From contig NC_041685.1 of assembly GCF_900005765.1 (NCBI RefSeq), positions 744,001 through 808,000 of the forward strand: a DNA stretch of 64,000 nt. Reading direction: 5' to 3'. Of the stretch, positions 24,704-37,400 are shown in pieces. Position 1 is the stretch's first letter; every line of letters starts with the position of its first letter. This DNA is from Plasmodium relictum (taxonomy: Eukaryota; Apicomplexa; Aconoidasida; Haemosporida; Plasmodiidae). The notes under the pieces are model-generated. The model did not search any database. It saw nothing but the letters and a program-made list of their open reading frames with translations, and had not been told where the DNA came from. Both the position numbers and the translations under genes were made by a program.

Positions 24704-24903
24704 TTTTATTGAAAATATTTTCTTTATTTTATATAAAAATTATACATACTAATACTTAAAATATATTAATTTTGTTATTTATTCTATTCTTTATGTGTTT
24801 TATATTTATTTATTATTTAATTATTTTATTTATTTATTTATTTATTTTTTTTTTTTTATAGGAAATGATACAGGAATACATAAAATTTAAGAGATTTAAA
24901 TAA

Positions 24904-25268
24904 ATAAATTTATTATATTTTTACCGATTCTATATTTTTTCAAAATAATTTTTTATATAAAATTTAGTAAGTTAAAAAAATTAAAATATTTTTTTAATAT
25001 TAAATATATATATATGAGAATATATATTCTTTTAAGTATGTTTTTAAATTTTAATAAATTATTTTAAATAGATTTATTTTCTTTTATTTTGTCAAATGAT
25101 TCATATCAAATTCTTTAAGTAATAAACAATTTTATGATTTAAAAAAGGCGTTAAAAACGAGAGCAATAAAAATTAAAGAAATATAAATTATCTGATTTTT
25201 TAAAAATTAAAATATAAGAAAAAAGAAAAAATTTAAAGAACATAATTATTTTTATAAAAATTAAAAAG
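24904..25268. other. Convergent intergenic gap
   Basis: 365 bp of AT-rich sequence between the ends of glutamine synthetase (plus) and PRP18 (minus), shared by their 3' regions. No gene is seen. Confidence 0.7.
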
Positions 25269-27231
25269 TTATATATGAATTGTAGATAAATTAACTGCTT
25301 CTGATGGATTTGTGCAATATTTTCTTTGACAAAAAGATAGTAATCTGATAAAAGAGAAGAAAATAAAAAATATGATATTCTAAATTTGTAAGTAAAACAA
25401 TATATATATTATGTTTACTTAATTTACCTTTTAATCATCTGAATGTATTTTCTAGTAGTTTCATCATTTAAAATATGTGCAACCTATTAAATTATGTAAA
25501 AATGTTATTATTATGAATAAATAACAATTAAAAGATATATCATAAAAAAGAATAAGTAAAATAAACAAAATATAATTTTTCATCTATACTCTAAAAAAAT
25601 ATATATGTTCTTATATTTAAATAAAATTGTTTACTTCTGATGTAAAAATTTTTGAACGTCCTGCTCTCTCATGAATGCCAACCATCGTAACGCCCATAGG
25701 CCAAGCAGCGTTACCTATGGCTAGTAACATATAACTAAAAAAAATAATTACAAAAAAATTAAAATAAAATATAAAAGTATATGTAAATTTAATAAAAGGA
25801 TTTTTTTTTTTTTTTTAACCCATCATGAGCAGCTTTAAAATCTCTTTTTTGACAACAGGAAACTATATTATATATTTTCTCAAGTACATCAGGTTCCAAA
25901 CTATATTTAAAAAGAAAGTCAACATATATATATATATTTATAATAATTATGTTTAATAATAAAAATATTTAATTTGAATAATATCTTTTATATATATACG
26001 TTTTCTGCTTTAATTTTTTTTCAAGAGGTTTTAAATCCTTATGTGTTTGCAAATATGTAGCTTGTTTTATTTTTTTTTTATTATCATCAATATTTTCAAT
26101 TTCTTCATTCCATTCTTTCATAGTAGTTTTTATCCATTCATATATAATTTTTTCTTTATCTAATTCACTTTCTTTTTCATTATTTTGTTTTTCACATATA
26201 GAAACTTTTAAATTCATTGCATCTTTTGAATTGGTATTATCAATTTCGTCTTCTAAATTATCTTCAATTAAATCAAGAGAATTTTCTTTTAATCTAAAAA
26301 TATATATATATATATATATATATATGAACTGTTCATAATTTTTTTTTTTTTTTTTTTTCATATATAACCTTCCTCTTAAGACATCACCAAAAACATTCTG
26401 TTCATTTATTTTCAACTCATTTTTATTTATTTTTAATTCTTTCAACCTATTATATCTAAATTAGAAAGAATTATTATGCATTATTTTGAATTTTTTCATA
26501 AAAAAATTTATTTTTTTATTTACAAACCTTTGTAAATCTGTTTCTCCAAATAGCCTAATTGGTTCTTTTAATTTCCGTAGTAATATAATTATTGGTTTGT
26601 TACTTAAAGATATTTCTATATATAATAGTAAAAATAAAAAGTTTATTAAAAAGCAATAATTATTTAAGTAATAATAATATTATATAAATTCTATTCATAA
26701 ATTTAATTATATATATTATGACATGATCATTATTTTTCATAATAATAATTATAAAAATCCTTTATAAAATAATTTATTTCTAATAAATTATAAAAAAAAA
26801 TATTTTTTTTTTTTTAAACCTATGTTTGCTTCTTCAGTATCTATGTCTGCGCTGCTTTTTTTATGTTTTGAATCTAATGTTTCATTTAGTTTCTTAAAAA
26901 AAGAAAAAAAAGAAAGAAAAAAACATATTCTACACAATAAAAAACATATATATATCTTATACTTCAAAAAAATTTCCTTTACTTTTAATCTTTCATATTC
27001 CTCAATTTTTTTTTTCTTATTTTCTTTTTCATAAAATTTGTTAATTTCCTTATTTTTCTGATCTTCCAACTCTGACTGTTTAAGCCATCTCTTATTTTTT
27101 TTAATTTCTATTTTGTATAAAAAAAAATGTATTAATTTAAATATTTTAATATATATATATATATAAATTATTTTATATAAACCTTTTATTTCTTCCTTTT
27201 TTTTTTTTATAAAATTATCCAATGAGTCCAT
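25269..27231 (-). CDS. PRP18: Pre-mRNA splicing factor PRP18
   Basis: Ten exons on the minus strand, 5' to 3': 27231-27183, 27107-26983, 26892-26820, 26615-26528, 26455-26369, 26293-26000, 25900-25820, 25734-25635, 25483-25428 and 25344-25269. They give 342 residues, the length I recall for human PRP18. The N-terminus [16 protein letters not shown] matches the family's MD.L...I..K. start. The PRP4/PRP18 motif appears as [22 protein letters not shown]. The C-terminal Prp18 domain has [29 protein letters not shown], then the diagnostic [22 protein letters not shown] and [24 protein letters not shown]. It acts in the second catalytic step of splicing with SLU7. All exon phases agree. Confidence 0.93.
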
Positions 27232-28484
27232 AATGATTTATATTTTATTGTATTTTTTAACTCATAATTTCATTTAAAAAAAAAAGTAAAAACTTTTCTA
27301 AAAAAATATATATCAAACATTAATTTTCTTTTTTTCCCTCTTTTAGTAAATATTCAATGAAAATTACAACTATAAATTATTTTTAAAATAATGAAAATTT
27401 TTAAAAAATTGTAAATTTTTTTTTTAATAAAAACTTCATTACATGATAAAGTTAATATTTCTAGACAATATAATTTTAAAAACTTCTCACATGAAATTTT
27501 AAGAGTACATAGGCTATTTTTTAATTTTTTTTTAATTTGAATACATTATACATAAAAATGTAATTTTTTATGAGTTAGAATTTTGTAAAAGAAAAAATTA
27601 ATTCAATAAAGGAGTTAAAGATATATTTATATGCTATTTAGTTTAATCGTTCTTTTATCTTAACAATATAGCAGATATTTGTAAATATCATTTTATTGAA
27701 GTAATTTCTTTCTTATACATATTTACTCATTATTTTTAGTCCCTTATAAATCTCTATTATTTTTTTTATTTGTATATATATATATTATATTTATATTTTG
27801 TTGCATTATAAATATATAAAAAGTAATATAATTATGTTTTTAATTAATTATGGATGTTTTTTAAAAAAGAAGATATCTGTTCATTTAAAAAAAATAAAAT
27901 TGCTGTGTTGATAATAATATTTAAAAAAAATGAAAATATATTATTTTAATTCAAAATGTAATAATTTAAAATAAAATTTTCAGTATTGTTAGATCTAAAA
28001 GAAAATTTATAATATAATATAGATTGTTTATTTCTATAAATTATGCTAGAAAAAAAGCAAATTAATAAATAAAATAAATATTTGAATGAACATTTTTTTT
28101 ATTTTTAGAAAAAGTAATTTCATAAAAATTACTATTAAATTCTAATGATTTAAAATTTAGTACATTAAGAAAAAAAATTTTGAATAATTTTATTAAAAGC
28201 ATTCTGCACATTTTTAAAAAAGTTTTTATGGAAATTTATTGTATGTAGTAAAAAAAAAAAAAGAAAATGTAATATATTTTTTTTTTTTATAATAAAGAAT
28301 ATAATGATATAAACATAAATAACAAAAATATATATTTTTTTTTATAATTTATAAAAATATAAAAAAGAATAAAATTACAAACGAGAAATAATTTAAAAGC
28401 TTATTGAATAAGAATTTATAACTGTTTTTCTTTTTTTTTTTTCTTATTAATTTATAATTTTAAAAAAATATTCACATTATGCTA
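27232..28484. other. AT-rich intergenic sequence
   Basis: Upstream region of PRP18 and 3' region of the giant DDB1-like gene, both on the minus strand. No coding signal is seen. Confidence 0.7.
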
Positions 28485-31400
28485 TTATGAATTACAAAAA
28501 GGCATAGATAGTAAATTAACTGAATTAAAAACTTCTTCGATTGAGGGACTTGATGGAAATAAACTTAAAATCATTTTTAATTCATTTAATGCTTGGTTAT
28601 CAAAATTAAAAATAATATTCAATAAATCCAAATTAAAATAGTATGTTTTACTTTTTAGTAATTTTGTTGAATAGGTATGAAAATGCAAGTATTTTTTAAT
28701 ATGAAAAAGAATCTTCGGATTATTTGATATGTAAATGAAAAAGTTAAAGTATATAGAATAAAGTGAGTTATCAAATTTATTATTATTTAATGAGTTTATG
28801 TATTCCATTTGGGCTTGTTTTCTAAATGAATTTTGTTTATTAGAAGAGCAATCTATTAAATGATAAAAATCAATATTATAATATACATTATCTTTTATAC
28901 TATTTTTTATGATATCTTTATAATCCTTTATATCATTAATACAATATTTATTCATTTTTTCTATTTTTTGTATTATAGTTTTTTCTAATAAATTTCTTAT
29001 TGTCAAATTTTTAAAAATATATTTGTGTTTCACTAAATTATTTAAATTTTCAACATCTTTTATATCATAAATTAAACTTTTATCAGTAATTGGATTAACA
29101 TCAGTACATTTTTTATTGTTATTGAGCCCATTATTTTCTTTTAAGTTAGTAAAATGAATATTATAAAGTTGACTTTGAATTATTTCTTTATAATTCTTTA
29201 TCATGTTAATAAGACAAATATATTGAACATTTTTATTGGCTTTTTGTTCATATATATCATTCAATACATCAAATGCATTTCTTCTATCAGAAAAATCATA
29301 AGAACTTAATTTCAAAAGTCTGTTAAATACTTTTAATTTCAATTCAAATAAAAATTCGCTTGTTAATTGTCTATTAAATATTTTTTTATAGAATAAAATT
29401 TTTTTATTTAGGTAAATAAATATTCTATAAAGGAAAATATTTAAAAATAATCTATATCTCTTTTTCATAAAATATTGTTTAAAAAAATAATATTTTTGAA
29501 TCGCTTTTAGTTTTTTTATATCTCTATATTTTTTTTTATATAAAAAAGTTTTATTTAATATATTTTCTTGGTTTTTTTTTCCATTTATTAATATTTGAAA
29601 AAATAGCATTAAGTCATAACATATTTCTATATGTCTGTTGTTATCATAAAAATAATTTTCTTTCTTTTCCTTTAACACTATGCTATATATATTAAATATA
29701 TTGTATTTTTTATCGACAAGAAAAAAATTCATAAAAAACTTATGATATTTTCTTAGACTTTCAATTATGCTTTCATTCTTATTTATATTAAAATTATATC
29801 CAATTAAATTATTAAATAGTTTATTTTCAAATAAAAATTTTATATTATTTCTAAATTTTAAGTTTCCTATACTTATTAAGTCATTGCATAAAACATGATA
29901 AACTGATAAAAATTTTTTTGATATAACATTTATATTATTAAAGATACTATGAAAAACTAAGGTTTTTTTATATTTTTCACTTATAGTCAAATTATTAATA
30001 TTATAAAAAACATTAGAGAAAAGTAAATAAAAACAGTTTTTATGTTCATTATAGATATATAAATGTATATAATTTTCAGTTGTTACTAATATTTTATTTT
30101 CAAAAATGCTAAGATCATTTATATATTCCAAATTTTCCTTATATACACAATATTCAATTATTTCAAATTCTAAATTATAAAAAAAATCTTTTTCTTTCTT
30201 AGAAAAACTGCCATCAAAAATATAATCAGACACTTTAAATAATTTTTTTCTAACTTATTTTTTTTTCTATCATTGCTTTCTATAGTATTATTAATATTTA
30301 ATGATGAGCTATAATTAGAACTAGAGATGGAACTTACTTCATTATTATTATCTCTTCTTAATCTAATTCTTCCTTTTATTAAATTTTCTAAATATTCTTT
30401 TTCATTTATATTAGAATTTTCATTTTTTTTCTTTTTTATGATTTTTTGGTTTTTTATTAATTCTTTAAAGATGTCAGAAAACTTCAATAGTCGATGATCA
30501 TGTATTACATAATATGAATCTTTCTCGTAATATAAATACGATTGCAAAAAATTTTCTATGATATCATTTTGCTTATTTATAATCTTTTTATTATTCTTTG
30601 AAAATGCAATTTTCAGTAAAATAATAGTATTATCCTGAGTAAATATAATATATTTATTCATAAATGGTTTTATGTTTTTCATATTTTTATTTAAATATGT
30701 AAGGGGAATTGAGTTATTATTCCTAAAAAATAATCTTAAAATATTTTCTCGTTTAATTTTTTTAAATACTAAAATATCATTTCTTTTTTTCTCTTTTATT
30801 TGTTTTTCATTTTTATAGTTTTTATTTAAAATTTTTTCTTTTTCATTCATTTCATTTATATTCTTTTCATATAAGTCTTTGGATATTTCTTCTATATTTC
30901 TTTCTTTTTTGTTAGTTTTTATTCTTTTATTAATTTTTTTTGAGTAACCAACTAATTTTTTTGCACATTCACTTTTTTTTTCTGATTTATTATTTTTATT
31001 CTTCTTAATTTTTTTAATGATAAATATATTTGTATGTAAATATTTTATATTAATCCAAAAAGAAATTTTTTTTTGATAATTTATTAAAAACACATAATTA
31101 TAAAATAGATGTAATATAAAAAATATATCGTCATGAGAAAAATTTAATCTTTTGTTAATTTTCTCTTTTAATCTACATATTATTATTTTCTTAGCACAAT
31201 AACTTATGTTATTGAAGTAAATTAAAAGACAATCATAACTACATAATTTTCTAGGTTGCTTACTTTTGGTATCTCCATATTTTAAATTAGAATTTTCTGA
31301 ATATTTATAATTTTGTTTATATTGTTTTTTTTTTTTCAAAAGATAAAATATGTGCTTTGAAATTATTACATTATTATTCTTTTTTTTTCTAAGTTGGTAA

Positions 31401-34400
31401 TAATTCCTATTTTTATTAATACTCTTTTTACTAATTTTTACATATTTTTTGCATTTATTCCCATTATTTAGATACTTTATTAAATCAGATGTACCTTTTT
31501 CTTTATTGTAAAGTTTAAAAAAACATTTTTTAAGATTATTTTTTGATTTTTTAATTTTTTGGTTTACTATTTTATTGTATTCCATTACATTACTAAAATG
31601 ATATTTACTTCCTTTTAAATGTATAATTAGAAAACTTATATAATCATATGATTCATCCTTTTCTTCATTATTATTACACATTTTTCTGTAGCTTTTATTA
31701 CAATTTAATGGATTTGTTAAATACAACTTATTACTTTGATCAATATCTTTATTTAATTTATTATATAATTCAACCAAACTTTCATCACTATTGCAACTAA
31801 GATATTTATTATTAAATTGTGACATTTTCTCATTATAGCTGTCTACATAATCAATATTAGAAAAATTAATACTTTTATTATATTTTAATATATTATTAAA
31901 AGTAGTTAAATTATCATTAGAACGAGTACTTCTATAAGATTCCCTATCATCTAAACAAGTATTATTATTATAATCAGAGTTATTTTTTTTTTTTTTTTTC
32001 AATTTTTCTAAACAATAATAGTTATCTAAAAATTCTTTCTTTTTCTTTTTTTTTAGATTCTGCTCTCTTTCCTTCCTAATTTCTACATTGTCATTTCCTC
32101 TTTTCTTTAATTTATTTTCATCTTTTAAAGTTTTATCAAAATTAAAAAAGTATCTGCTCATTATGTTACTATTTATTTTTTTTCTTATAAATGCACTTAA
32201 CTTTTTAAACATAGTACCCTCATCTTTATGCAAAATATTATTTATATTTTCTTGTATTTTTAAATTATAACTTGTATTATACAGATTTTTATTAATAACA
32301 ATATTATTACTAATTAAATTATTTTGAAAAAATTGAATTAAAGGATACCCTTTATTGATAATACTATAAAATAAAAAGGAATAAAAATGATTATCAAAGT
32401 TTCTACATTTATTAAGAATAAGATATAAAATATGCTTATTTTTTGAAAAAATGTTGTAATCTCTTAAAAATAATTGATTAAATATATAAAAAGAATTACT
32501 TTTATCGTCTCCTTCTATTGCTTCATTACTATTAATAAAATTTTCAATAAAATCATCTAAATATACTTTCTTTTCATTTTTTTTTATTTCTTCTTCTATC
32601 ATAGTAATTATTTCTTGCTTTTCTGCAAATGTATTAATTAAAAAGAATTCATTTAAAATATAATTTCTATTTAAATTAATTTGAAAAACATTTGATATAT
32701 TATTGTTTTCATAAATATTTATTATTTTTCTATCTAATTTGAAATAAAAATTATTGTTGTTGCAATATATCCCAATTCTTTTTTTATTTTCATCTTTTTT
32801 CTCTCTAAGACATTCTATATGTTTTTTTTTATTTTCATTTTTCTCTTCTTTTGAAAAATGACTACTATTATTGCATTTGTTTTTCATCTTTTTTGTATAA
32901 ATTAGAGAATTTTCTAAATAAAATTTAAAAGGATCTAATATATTGTTTAATTTTAGAAATTTTATAATATTTATATTTTTAAATGTATTTTTATCGTGAT
33001 TGGATAAAATATTTTTTTGAATAAAACCAAAATACAATTTATCATTTATTGATATAATAATTGAAAATACAAAATTTTTTTTATTATAATTTTTTATTAT
33101 AATAACATTATTAGCATTGATATTATTTTTTATCTTTAACATTTTATTATTAAGTGATGTAAAACTATTATTATTATGGTAAGAATGAAAGCATTCTGAA
33201 TTATATTTGTTATAATTTTTTTCTATTATATCATTGTAATGAACAATATTTTTATCAACGAGAATTTTGTCTCTTAAAATATTTATTTCATCTATATTAC
33301 ATTTAGATTTTAAATCATAATTATTATTTAAAGGTAAACTATTTTTATCTGAATTTTGTAATTTTATGCATTGTTTACCTTTTTTTTTAGCATTAAACAT
33401 GGTATTACTATACCTATTATTATTATATTCATTTTTTATAAAAATATTATCACTAAGATTTTTTCTTATTTTTTTCTTTTTTTTAAATATCATTAAAGGA
33501 AGAACAAAAATATTTTTATTTTTAATTTTTTCTTCACCTATTCTTTTATTTTTTATAAGATTATAGTATTTTTCATCTATATTAAAGAGATCAACTAAAT
33601 ATTTATCTACTCTCCTTTTTACTTCATTTATATAATTGTAACCTTTTTCTATATTTTCATAATTATCATTTTTATATTTTTTAATTTTATTAGATAAAAA
33701 AATAAATAAATTATTTTCACATAATGCTATAGCATAACAATTTTTTTTATATATTATATTTTTCTCTTTAGGCATCTCTTCATTTATTTTTATAGGGTTA
33801 ATAAAATAAACGCAATTATTACCTAATAAAAATTCATCATAAACTCGTATTATTTTTTTTTGATTTTTATAAAGTTTGAAATTATTCAAAAATAGTTCAT
33901 CTGATATATTATTTTCACCAAACATATCATATGCTTTTACTACACCTTTGTTATTACCAACTAGAAGAAAGTTATTTAATTTTATAACACTAGTTATTAT
34001 ACTATTGTTTAATGAATCAATCTCATAGTAATATATTTTTGTTATAAGTTCTTTTTTGTCATTTAAAATAATTGAATTTTCTTTTTCTTTATTATCATTT
34101 TTTTTTGAGAGATTATTTTTAAAAAGCACAAAATACCTCATTTTACCTTTAATATAACTATTATTATTAACTTCCTTACTATAACTATTAATATTATTAT
34201 CAATAGCTCGATTTGATGAATTATAGTTTAATAAAAGGGAAGAACAAGTATTATGTAAATTATCAAAATTTAAATAATAAATAATAATTTTACAATATAG
34301 TTCTAGACCAATGCAAACTAATATATAAGGAGTAGATTTAAAATTTTTATTTAATGAGTCATTATTAGTATATAAATATATAGAATAAACAGTTTGAGAA

Positions 34401-37400
34401 GAATAAAAAGAATCTAATACAAATAGTGTATTATTAATTATATCCACGTAGAATATCTCAATTAAATTATTTATATATGATATTATTAAAAAGTTTTTTT
34501 CATAATGATAATATAAAATAGTACTGCAAAGATTTAATTCAAAGAAATCTTCTAATTTTATAGGAATTGAATTACTTTTTAATATATACTTATTTAAAAT
34601 TATTTTTGTTTTATTTAATAACAAAACATAACAAACATTTTCGTTTTTATAGATACTTCTTGCAAACAAAACATATGATGTTATGAAATTCAATTTTTTT
34701 ATTTCTTCTTCATTAATCACATGAAATATTGATTTATTCTTTTTTTTTTCTAATCTTTCATTAAATTTATCTTTACTTTTATTATTTTTTTTCTTTCTAT
34801 CGTTTATTTTTTTATTTATGTATATTTCATAATTATTTATTTTATTTTCCTTTTCTGAATAATTTATCAAAGAGATTGAATCTTCAAAGAAGTCGTGTAT
34901 GTTTTTACATAAAAATAAAATATATGTTGACTGAAAATAATTAGATATACAAAGAATATTAAATTCTTTATCAAAATTAATTAAAAAGAAATTGTTATAC
35001 GAATTATTCAAATTTATATTTTTTTTACACAATATTATATTATAGCCAGCAGTTATTTTATGATAATAATTTTCTTTATCTAGAATAATTAGTTTATCTA
35101 ATAATTTTGTTTTTAACTTTTTTATATCAAAGGTATTATGATTTTCGAATTTACATTGGTATATTTGTTTTGCTGAATCATTTTGAAAATTCTGTAATTC
35201 AAAAAAAGGATTACTTATAAAATTGTTAGAATAATTATTTATCACTTTTGGTTTATATTTATAATCTTTAATTGCTTTTAATTTATTGTAACTATAATAA
35301 TGATCTATATGATTTATAAATAAATATTTATGTTTATTTTGTATAAATATATTTAATTTAATTGTAAATAATTCATCACTACTTTTCTTGTTTAACACTA
35401 AAATATAATTAGTCTTTTCTTCAACTTTATGAATGTTATGCAAACAATTATTTTTTTCTTTAAAAATATTTAACAAAACATTTGATGATTTTTTTTTTTT
35501 TTTTTTTAAACTGCTATTATTTATACATACAATATTTGAACAATGATCATTATTTACAAAGTAATTATCAATAAATTTAAAATCATTTTTATATATTAAA
35601 ATTTTGTTATTGTAGTAATCATATATTATTATAATTAGATACATTTCTTTTCTATATTTATCGATTAATAAATATCTTTTATTAAAAAAATTGGATAAGG
35701 AATGAACATTTTTTTTATTTTTATCTAATGGTACCACGACATTAGTTAATGGATATTCAACATCTCTTTCTGACTTTCGCAAATTACCGTTTGCTATTTC
35801 TTTTTTAAAATTATAATTAAAATCTCTTTTAATATTTTCATTATTCAAATAACTAAAGATTAATTCTTTTTTTTTTATGTTACAATTAGTATTTTCCTTT
35901 ACCTCAGAAAAAAAATCATTTTGTAAAGAAAATGTATTATGTATCACTTTTTCTTTATTCTTATTTTTTTTTTTATACTTTGAATTACAAGAATTATCTA
36001 AAAATAAATATTTTTTTTTTTTATATATTTCATTAAATGACTTTTTACTAATTTCAAATGATAGCAAAAAATTTTCTATATTTGAAGTGCTATCACACAT
36101 TTTGAATTTATTCCTATTTTTTATACAATTTTTATCTACTGATTTTTCTTTTTTTTTTGTTTTTTTATTCTCGATTCCTTTTTTAATTTTGCTTTCTATT
36201 ATAAAACTACTATTATTATTATTATTATTATTTTCATAATATATATTACTCCTATTATATGTTGAGTACGTATCTGCATATATATATTTTTTTTCAAACA
36301 TTTTATATTTATAATGATAATTAAATATATGTGAGTAAAAACTATCAATAAATGGAATACTTTTTATATCTTTAAAAAGTTTATAGGAGTTAAAATAATT
36401 TTTTTTAAAAAGGTAACATTGATTTTTCATCTTTTCTTTAACATAAAAGTTATGCCACTTTTCATTAGAAAAGTTATTAAAATGATTCAAATTATAATTT
36501 TTTGTAAAATAATCTGAAAATAATATATTTGATTTAATTTCTTTGTAGGTATTTCCCTCCTTTGTAATTTTAACTAATTTTAATTCATATATATAACTAA
36601 TATCATTTAAATAATAAAGATAATAATTTATTAAAGTTAAATTTATATCATAAATATCAGAAAAGCTAAATAAAAATATAACTTTTTTTGTGAATAAAAA
36701 AAATAAATTATTCAAAATTCTTTCAACTTTATATACTTCTAATGGTAATGTTAATTTAGCTATAGGTATTAATAAGTTATTTAATAAAATATTTTTTTTT
36801 TTATTTTGTCTGAAAAATAAAATATTTCCTATGTTATTATTATTAGATATTATTAGAACAATATTATTACTATTAACATTTTTCTTTTTTAATTTATTTA
36901 AGTATATTCGTTTACGATAATTTAAATAATCAAATTTCATTTTTTCTAATAATTTAATTGCTATGCATTGCAAATTCATTATATTTCCTATTATTTTTTC
37001 TAGTTTATGATGGTAATATGATAAATTATTTTTCTTTTGTATTTTCTTGTAAAATGATATTTTATTATTATTATTATTATTTTTATCATTTGACAATACA
37101 CTATTGTTTACCCATTTTGATCCTTCTTTTCCTTTTGGATCTGGGAAATTATTTTGTGAGAAATTTTCATTAAATATTTTTTTATTTAACAAACATAATT
37201 TTTCATTTATTAAAAAAAATTTCTCATTAATATCATAATTAGTTTTATTTATATAATTTATATCACTTATATCATTTTTGTTACTATTTAAGTTATTCAG
37301 ATGACTACAAAAATCATTATTAAAATTATTTTTTTCTGAGTATCCAGAAAAGGTATAACTATTATGAAAAAGAAACTTTAATATATGAAAGATAAAAATA

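Larger units (their letters stand above)
22570..24903 (+). pseudogene. Glutamine synthetase (type I) with frame-breaking internal duplication
   Basis: Three exons are proposed: 22570-22573 (only ATGA, donor gtaaga), 22845-24455 and 24862-24903. The translation begins MKSVCFSNSFELFEFIN and continues as a type-I glutamine synthetase: LEKGFPFDSSSIK, CPRTILKKA, GNELEFFIFD (metal-site Glu pair), VQRYHHEVSTSQHE (metal Glu), FMPKPIVSDNGTGLHYNIS (active-site His), NSYKRLVPGFET, SRSAVIRLS and IEFRLPD. Catalytic residues look present. At 24031-24202 an 81-bp segment is repeated perfectly with a 10-bp spacer. The 91-bp shift moves the frame by +1 and leads to a stop near 24167. After the second copy the homologous frame resumes (PLVPLENRDD). 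The end (EMIQEYIKFKRFK) looks about 20 residues shorter than in other type-I enzymes. It is either a very recent pseudogene or an intact gene with an assembly error. Confidence 0.7.

Noticed and set aside
28485-30233. Independent 582-codon gene downstream of the giant frame
   Set aside because: Opens with GTG, overlaps the larger frame, and its C-terminus completes the CPSF_A family pattern begun in the upstream exons; better read as one gene with a one-base frame change.
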